In this document: one piece after another, positions 4,093 through 7,097 of the stretch
How the letters are laid out: each line of letters begins with the position of its first letter
Position numbering within the stretch: position 1 is the first letter of the stretch
NCBI GenBank assembly: GCA_046566095.1
Contig: JBKHXI010000228.1
Location: forward strand, 1-7,097
Direction: 5' to 3'
DNA length: 7,097 nucleotides
From: CAMPJU01 sp046566095
GTDB lineage: Bacteria; Pseudomonadota; Gammaproteobacteria; Xanthomonadales; Xanthomonadaceae
The notes under the pieces: model-generated
The model's input: the letters and a program-made list of their open reading frames with translations, nothing else
The model's database searches: none
What the model was told of the DNA's origin: nothing
Position numbers and translations under genes: made by a program

Positions 4093-5430
4093 ATGAAACG
4101 ACCGCTGCGCTGGCTGGCCTGCCTGTTCGTCCTGTTCCTGCCGCTGGCCGCAGCCGCGCAACAGCAGGGGCTGGAGATCGACATCGTCGGCGGCCATGCC
4201 TCGGCGCTGCCGATCGCGGTCGCGCCGATGCCGTACCAGGGCAGCGCCGGCGCGCCGGGGACCGACGTGGCGGCCGTGGTCACCGCCGACCTCAACCGCT
4301 CGGGCAAGTTCAACGCGATGCCGGCCGACCGCATCCGCCAGCTGTCGGCGCCCAAGCCGCCGCCGACCCGCGGCGCCGAGGTCGACTATCCGGTGTGGCG
4401 CGTGGCCGGCCAGGACTACCTGGTGGTGGGCCGGGTGCTGGACGCCGGCGCCGGCAGCTACCGGGTCGAGTACGAGCTGTTCGACGTCGCCCGCCAGCAG
4501 CGCCTGCTGGGCCTGGCGCTGACCGCGCCGGGCTCGGCGATGCGCGACGTCGCCCACCAGATCGCCGATGCGGTCTACGAGAAGATCCTCGGCGTGCGCG
4601 GCGCGTTCTGGACCCGGATCGCCTACGTCACCGCCAGCGGCGTGGGCCGCGACAGCCGCTACGCGCTGATGGTGGCCGACTCCGACGGCTGGAACCCGCA
4701 GACCGTGGTGCGCTCGGCCGAGCCGCTGATGTCGCCGGCCTGGAGCCCGGACGGGCGCCGGCTGGCCTACGTCAGCTTCGAGCGCGGCAACTCGGAGATC
4801 TACATCCAGGACATCGCCACCGGCGCGCGCGAGGCGGTGTCGAGCTTCCGCGGCATCAACGGCGCGCCGGCGTTCTCGCCGGACGGCCGGCGCCTGGCGC
4901 TGACCCTGTCCAAGGGCGGCAACCCCGACATCTACGTGATGGACCTGGGCAGCCGTTCGCTGCGCCAGCTGACCGACCATTACGGGATCGACACCGAGCC
5001 GACCTGGAGCGCCGACGGCGGCACCATCTACTTCACCTCCGACCGCGGCGGCCGCCCGCAGATCTACCAGGTGCCGGCCAACGGCGGCTCGGCCACCCGG
5101 GTCAGCTTCCAGGGCAGCTACAACGCCTCGCCCGACGTGTCCTACGACGGCAACCTGATCGCGACCGCGCAGGGTGCCGGCAACAACTACCGTATCGCGC
5201 TGCTCGACCGCAGCCTCGGCTCGCCGCGGTGGAGCACGCTGTCGCCGGGGTCGCTCGACGAGTCGCCGAGCTTCGCCCCGAACGCCAGCATGCTCCTGTA
5301 CGCCGCGCGCGAGGGCCGGCGCGGCGTGCTGTACGCCGTGTCGGCCGACGGCCGGGTCCGGCAGCGTCTGGTACTGGCAGACGGCGACGTCCGCGAACCG
5401 GCCTGGGGACCCTACCGCCAGCCGCGCTGA
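4093..5430 (+). CDS. tolB: Tol-Pal system protein TolB
   Basis: TolB is the periplasmic beta-propeller of the Tol-Pal envelope machine; it binds Pal and relays TolA action during outer-membrane constriction at division. The 445-residue precursor (E. coli 430) begins with a Sec signal peptide, MKRPLRWLACLFVLFLPLAA, probably cut near Ala22-Gln23. The N-terminal alpha/beta domain spans about 27-165 (LEIDIVGG, then ALPIAVAPMPYQG). The six-bladed propeller follows, shown by repeated [SA]P[AT][WF]SPDG-type strands: SPAWSPDGRRLAYVS (214-228), APAFSPDGRRLALTL (258-272), EPTWSADGGTIYFTS (302-316), SPDVSYDGNLIATAQ (346-360), SPSFAPNASMLLYAA (391-405) and EPAWGPYRQ near the end. The start is fixed by the signal peptide and by GAAGGA five bases upstream. 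Pal follows after 56 bp on the same strand. Unusually, aspS rather than tolA lies upstream, so tolB needs its own promoter. Confidence 0.97.
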   Translation: MKRPLRWLACLFVLFLPLAAAAQQQGLEIDIVGGHASALPIAVAPMPYQGSAGAPGTDVAAVVTADLNRSGKFNAMPADRIRQLSAPKPPPTRGAEVDYPVWRVAGQDYLVVGRVLDAGAGSYRVEYELFDVARQQRLLGLALTAPGSAMRDVAHQIADAVYEKILGVRGAFWTRIAYVTASGVGRDSRYALMVADSDGWNPQTVVRSAEPLMSPAWSPDGRRLAYVSFERGNSEIYIQDIATGAREAVSSFRGINGAPAFSPDGRRLALTLSKGGNPDIYVMDLGSRSLRQLTDHYGIDTEPTWSADGGTIYFTSDRGGRPQIYQVPANGGSATRVSFQGSYNASPDVSYDGNLIATAQGAGNNYRIALLDRSLGSPRWSTLSPGSLDESPSFAPNASMLLYAAREGRRGVLYAVSADGRVRQRLVLADGDVREPAWGPYRQPR

Positions 5431-5486
5431 CGCCGCCTCCACGCACCACCCACCATCCTGAACCTTCCCTCAACCGAGGATCGACG

Positions 5487-5999
5487 ATGAAGCCCACCAC
5501 CCGAGTCCTGATGATCGCCGCCCTGTGCGCCACCGCCGTGGCCTGCTCCAAGCGCGTCCGCGAGGAGCCGCCGCCGCCGGCCAGCACCACCCCGCCGCCG
5601 GCCACCCAGCCGGTCGCTCCCCCGGGCGCCTACACCCCGGACGACCTGGACCGGGACGCCTGCCTGCAGACCCGCACGATCTACTTCGACTTCGACCAGG
5701 ACGTGCTGCGGCCCGAGTTCCAGGCGGCGATGTCCTGCCACGCCAAGTACCTGCGCGACCGTCCGTCCTCGCGGATCACCCTGGAAGGCCATGCCGACGA
5801 GCGCGGCAGCCGCGAGTACAACCTCGGCCTGGGCGAGCGCCGTGGCAACTCGGTCTCGTCCGCGCTGCAGGCCAACGGCGGCTCCGGCAGCCAGCTGACG
5901 GTCGTCAGCTACGGCGAGGAGCGCCCGACCTGCACCGCCTCCAGCGAGGACTGCTGGGCGCGCAACCGCCGAGTCGAGATCGTCTACACCGCGCGCTGA
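5487..5999 (+). CDS. pal: Peptidoglycan-associated lipoprotein Pal
   Basis: Pal is an outer-membrane lipoprotein that ties the membrane to peptidoglycan and is the partner of TolB. The 170-residue precursor (E. coli 173) has a lipoprotein signal with lipobox AVAC and lipidated Cys20; Ser21 at position +2 is not the Asp retention signal, so Lol transport to the outer membrane is expected. A proline-rich tether (about 28-48) leads to the OmpA-like domain (about 60-170). That domain contains IYFDFDQDVL (65-74), ITLEGHADERGSREYNLGLG (97-116) with the diaminopimelate-binding Asp104, ERR (117-119), and NRRVEIVY (160-167). Four cysteines besides Cys20 (59, 84, 149, 156) are notable because mature E. 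coli Pal has none beyond the lipidated one. The ATG at 5487 has GAGGA (5476-5480) six bases upstream. It is co-transcribed with tolB in all likelihood, and a hairpin follows 17 bp after the stop. Confidence 0.97.
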   Translation: MKPTTRVLMIAALCATAVACSKRVREEPPPPASTTPPPATQPVAPPGAYTPDDLDRDACLQTRTIYFDFDQDVLRPEFQAAMSCHAKYLRDRPSSRITLEGHADERGSREYNLGLGERRGNSVSSALQANGGSGSQLTVVSYGEERPTCTASSEDCWARNRRVEIVYTAR

Positions 6000-6016
6000 G
6001 CGTGCAGTGGCACCCG

Positions 6017-6046
6017 CCGGGCCCCGCGAGGGGCCCGGTTCCATTT
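6017..6046 (+). terminator. Probable intrinsic terminator or attenuator after pal
   Basis: The 9-bp all-GC stem CCGGGCCCC (6017-6025) and GGGGCCCGG (6030-6038) closes a GCGA loop, a GNRA-type tetraloop. TTCCATTT follows, a short broken T-rich tail typical of terminators in high-GC genomes. It starts 17 nt after the pal stop, so tolB-pal messages may end here, at least in part, before cpoB. The remaining 164 bp to cpoB (6047-6210) are very GC-rich and show no convincing promoter. Confidence 0.65.
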
Positions 6047-6210
6047 CGGGCCGGCGTGTTCCGCACCCGTGTCGAGGGCTGCGGCGGGGCGCGGGCCCAG
6101 CGCCGGCCGCGCCCGCCGACGTTTAGCGCGCCGCAAGCCGCCGCCTGTCCGCGCGTGCCATCCTTGCCGCTTCCGCAGCGCCCCGCGCCCGCCTCAAGGG
6201 ACGACCGAAG

Positions 6211-7092
6211 ATGAGCCCCTCCAACGCCCCCATGCCCCTGACCTCCCGCCACCGCCCGGCGCCGGCCGCGCGCCGGCGGCTGGCCCTGGCGCTCGCGCTG
6301 GCGGCCGCCTGTCTGGCACCGCCCGCGCTCGCGCAGCGCGCCAGCCTCGCCGACCGCATCGCGCTGCTCGAGCAGCAGGCCGCCGCCAGCCAGGGCAACG
6401 TCGAACTGCTCAACCAGATCGCCCAGCTGCGCACCGAGCTGCGCGACCTGCGCGCACAGATCGAGGAACTCCAGCGTGCCCAGGAACAGCAGGCGCAGTC
6501 CGCGCGCAGCCAGTACCTGGACCTGGACAGCCGCATCACCCGGCTGGAAGGCGGTACGCCGGCGGTCGCGGCCGGCGCGGGGGCCGTGCCGGCAGCGCCC
6601 GCCGCCTCCGCCGCCCCTGCGCCGGCGGACCGGCCGGGCGCCCTGGAACTCGACGAAGCGGCGCCGTCGGTCCACGGCGACGCCGGGCTGCTGGCGCGCG
6701 GCCAGGACGAGCGCGAGGACTACCTGGCCGCGTTCGAACTGCTCAAGTCCGGCGACTACGTGGCCTCGGCCCGCGCCTTCCAGCAGTTCCTGCAGCTGTA
6801 CCCGGCCGGTACCCACGCCCCGAACGCGCTGTACTGGCTGGGCGAGAGCTATTACGTGACCCAGAACTACCCGCTTGCCGGCGCGCAGTTCCGGACCCTG
6901 CTCGACCGCTACCCGACCCACGACAAGGCGCCCGGCGCGCTGCTCAAGCTGGGCCTGTCGCAGTACGGCGAGCAGCGGCTGGACGCGGCCGAGGCGACGC
7001 TGCTCGAGGTCGTCGCGCGCTACCCGGGAACCGACGCGGCGCGCATCGCCGAGGACCGCCTGCGCGCGATCGGCCTGACCGGCATGCGCTAG
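6211..7092 (+). CDS. cpoB: Cell division coordinator CpoB (YbgF), Tol-Pal associated
   Basis: CpoB/YbgF is a periplasmic protein that coordinates peptidoglycan synthesis (PBP1B/LpoB in E. coli) with Tol-driven outer-membrane constriction. The 293-residue precursor (E. coli 263) has a long Arg-rich n-region, a hydrophobic core (RRRLALALALAAACLAPPAL) and a likely signal cut after Ala41 (ALA-Q). A coiled coil (about 43-113, LADRIALLEQQ...ELRDLRAQIEELQRAQEQQ) corresponds to the trimerisation domain. An Ala/Pro-rich linker (about 115-160) leads to a C-terminal set of three TPR-like repeats (about 168-286): YLAAFELLKSGDYVASARAF, ALYWLGESYYVTQNYPLAGA and ALLKLGLSQYGEQRLDAAEA. The ATG at 6211 is preceded by AAGGG (6196-6200) at a long 10-base spacing. 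A second in-frame ATG at 6232 (residue 8) would shorten the unusually long n-region but has no ribosome site. The stop at 7090-7092 is five bases from the window end. Confidence 0.95.
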   Translation: MSPSNAPMPLTSRHRPAPAARRRLALALALAAACLAPPALAQRASLADRIALLEQQAAASQGNVELLNQIAQLRTELRDLRAQIEELQRAQEQQAQSARSQYLDLDSRITRLEGGTPAVAAGAGAVPAAPAASAAPAPADRPGALELDEAAPSVHGDAGLLARGQDEREDYLAAFELLKSGDYVASARAFQQFLQLYPAGTHAPNALYWLGESYYVTQNYPLAGAQFRTLLDRYPTHDKAPGALLKLGLSQYGEQRLDAAEATLLEVVARYPGTDAARIAEDRLRAIGLTGMR

Positions 7093-7097
7093 CGTCC

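Noticed and set aside
1176..4355. A 1059-codon open frame on the minus strand covering GNAT, aspS and the intergenic repeats
   Set aside because: Only its last 177 codons (GNAT) are coding. Across aspS it is an out-of-frame shadow rich in Arg, Gly and Ala, and across the 21-bp repeats it stays open only because 21 is a multiple of three.
4051..5442. A 463-codon open frame on the minus strand opposite tolB
   Set aside because: Same GC-driven antisense artefact; no family motif and it mirrors the whole tolB gene.
4395..5999. An open frame running from inside tolB into pal, suggesting a TolB-Pal fusion
   Set aside because: Within tolB it is in the wrong frame (Arg/Gly/Pro-rich). Real Pal starts at 5487 with its own ribosome site and lipoprotein signal peptide.

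Overview
The window is high-GC DNA with almost entirely housekeeping content. It most likely comes from a gammaproteobacterium of the Xanthomonadaceae (Lysobacter, Luteimonas or Xanthomonas-like). This rests on the gene set (yebC, aspS, tolB, pal, cpoB), the protein style, and the Pseudomonas/Xanthomonas-type REP sequences (core GTAGGAGCGGGC) between genes. The genus assignment is an inference, not a search result.

Layout: the left half (1-3658) is read leftward. In transcription order it holds aspS (aspartyl-tRNA synthetase), a GNAT N-acetyltransferase, a small alpha/beta-hydrolase, and the first 15 codons of yebC, which runs off the left edge. The right half (4093-7092) is read rightward: tolB, pal and cpoB (ybgF), the periplasmic and outer-membrane part of the Tol-Pal envelope system. 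TolB docks on Pal, the peptidoglycan-binding lipoprotein. CpoB links Tol to septal peptidoglycan synthesis. A divergent intergenic region of 434 bp (3659-4092) separates the two halves and is filled with repeats.

The spaces between genes are more unusual than the genes. (1) The yebC-hydrolase gap consists almost wholly of two directly repeated ~100-bp REP-like elements; one abuts a perfect TATAAT upstream of yebC and the other supplies the hydrolase stop codon. (2) Two 82-bp inverted-repeat elements, each with 32-bp arms and an 18-nt spacer, lie just downstream of GNAT and of aspS. (3) The aspS-tolB gap carries five 21-bp tandem repeats running into a cluster of four hairpins. (4) A strong GC hairpin with a GCGA tetraloop follows pal.

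The most interesting large-scale point is gene order. In Pseudomonas aeruginosa the order is aspS-yebC-ruvC-ruvA-ruvB-ybgC-tolQ-tolR-tolA-tolB-pal-ybgF on one strand. Here aspS and tolB are neighbours and divergent. A single inversion of the aspS..tolA block, with one breakpoint in the repeat-rich gap, would explain this and would separate tolB-pal-cpoB from tolQRA. I found no new defence, biosynthetic or mobile system, no RNA gene and no CRISPR array.
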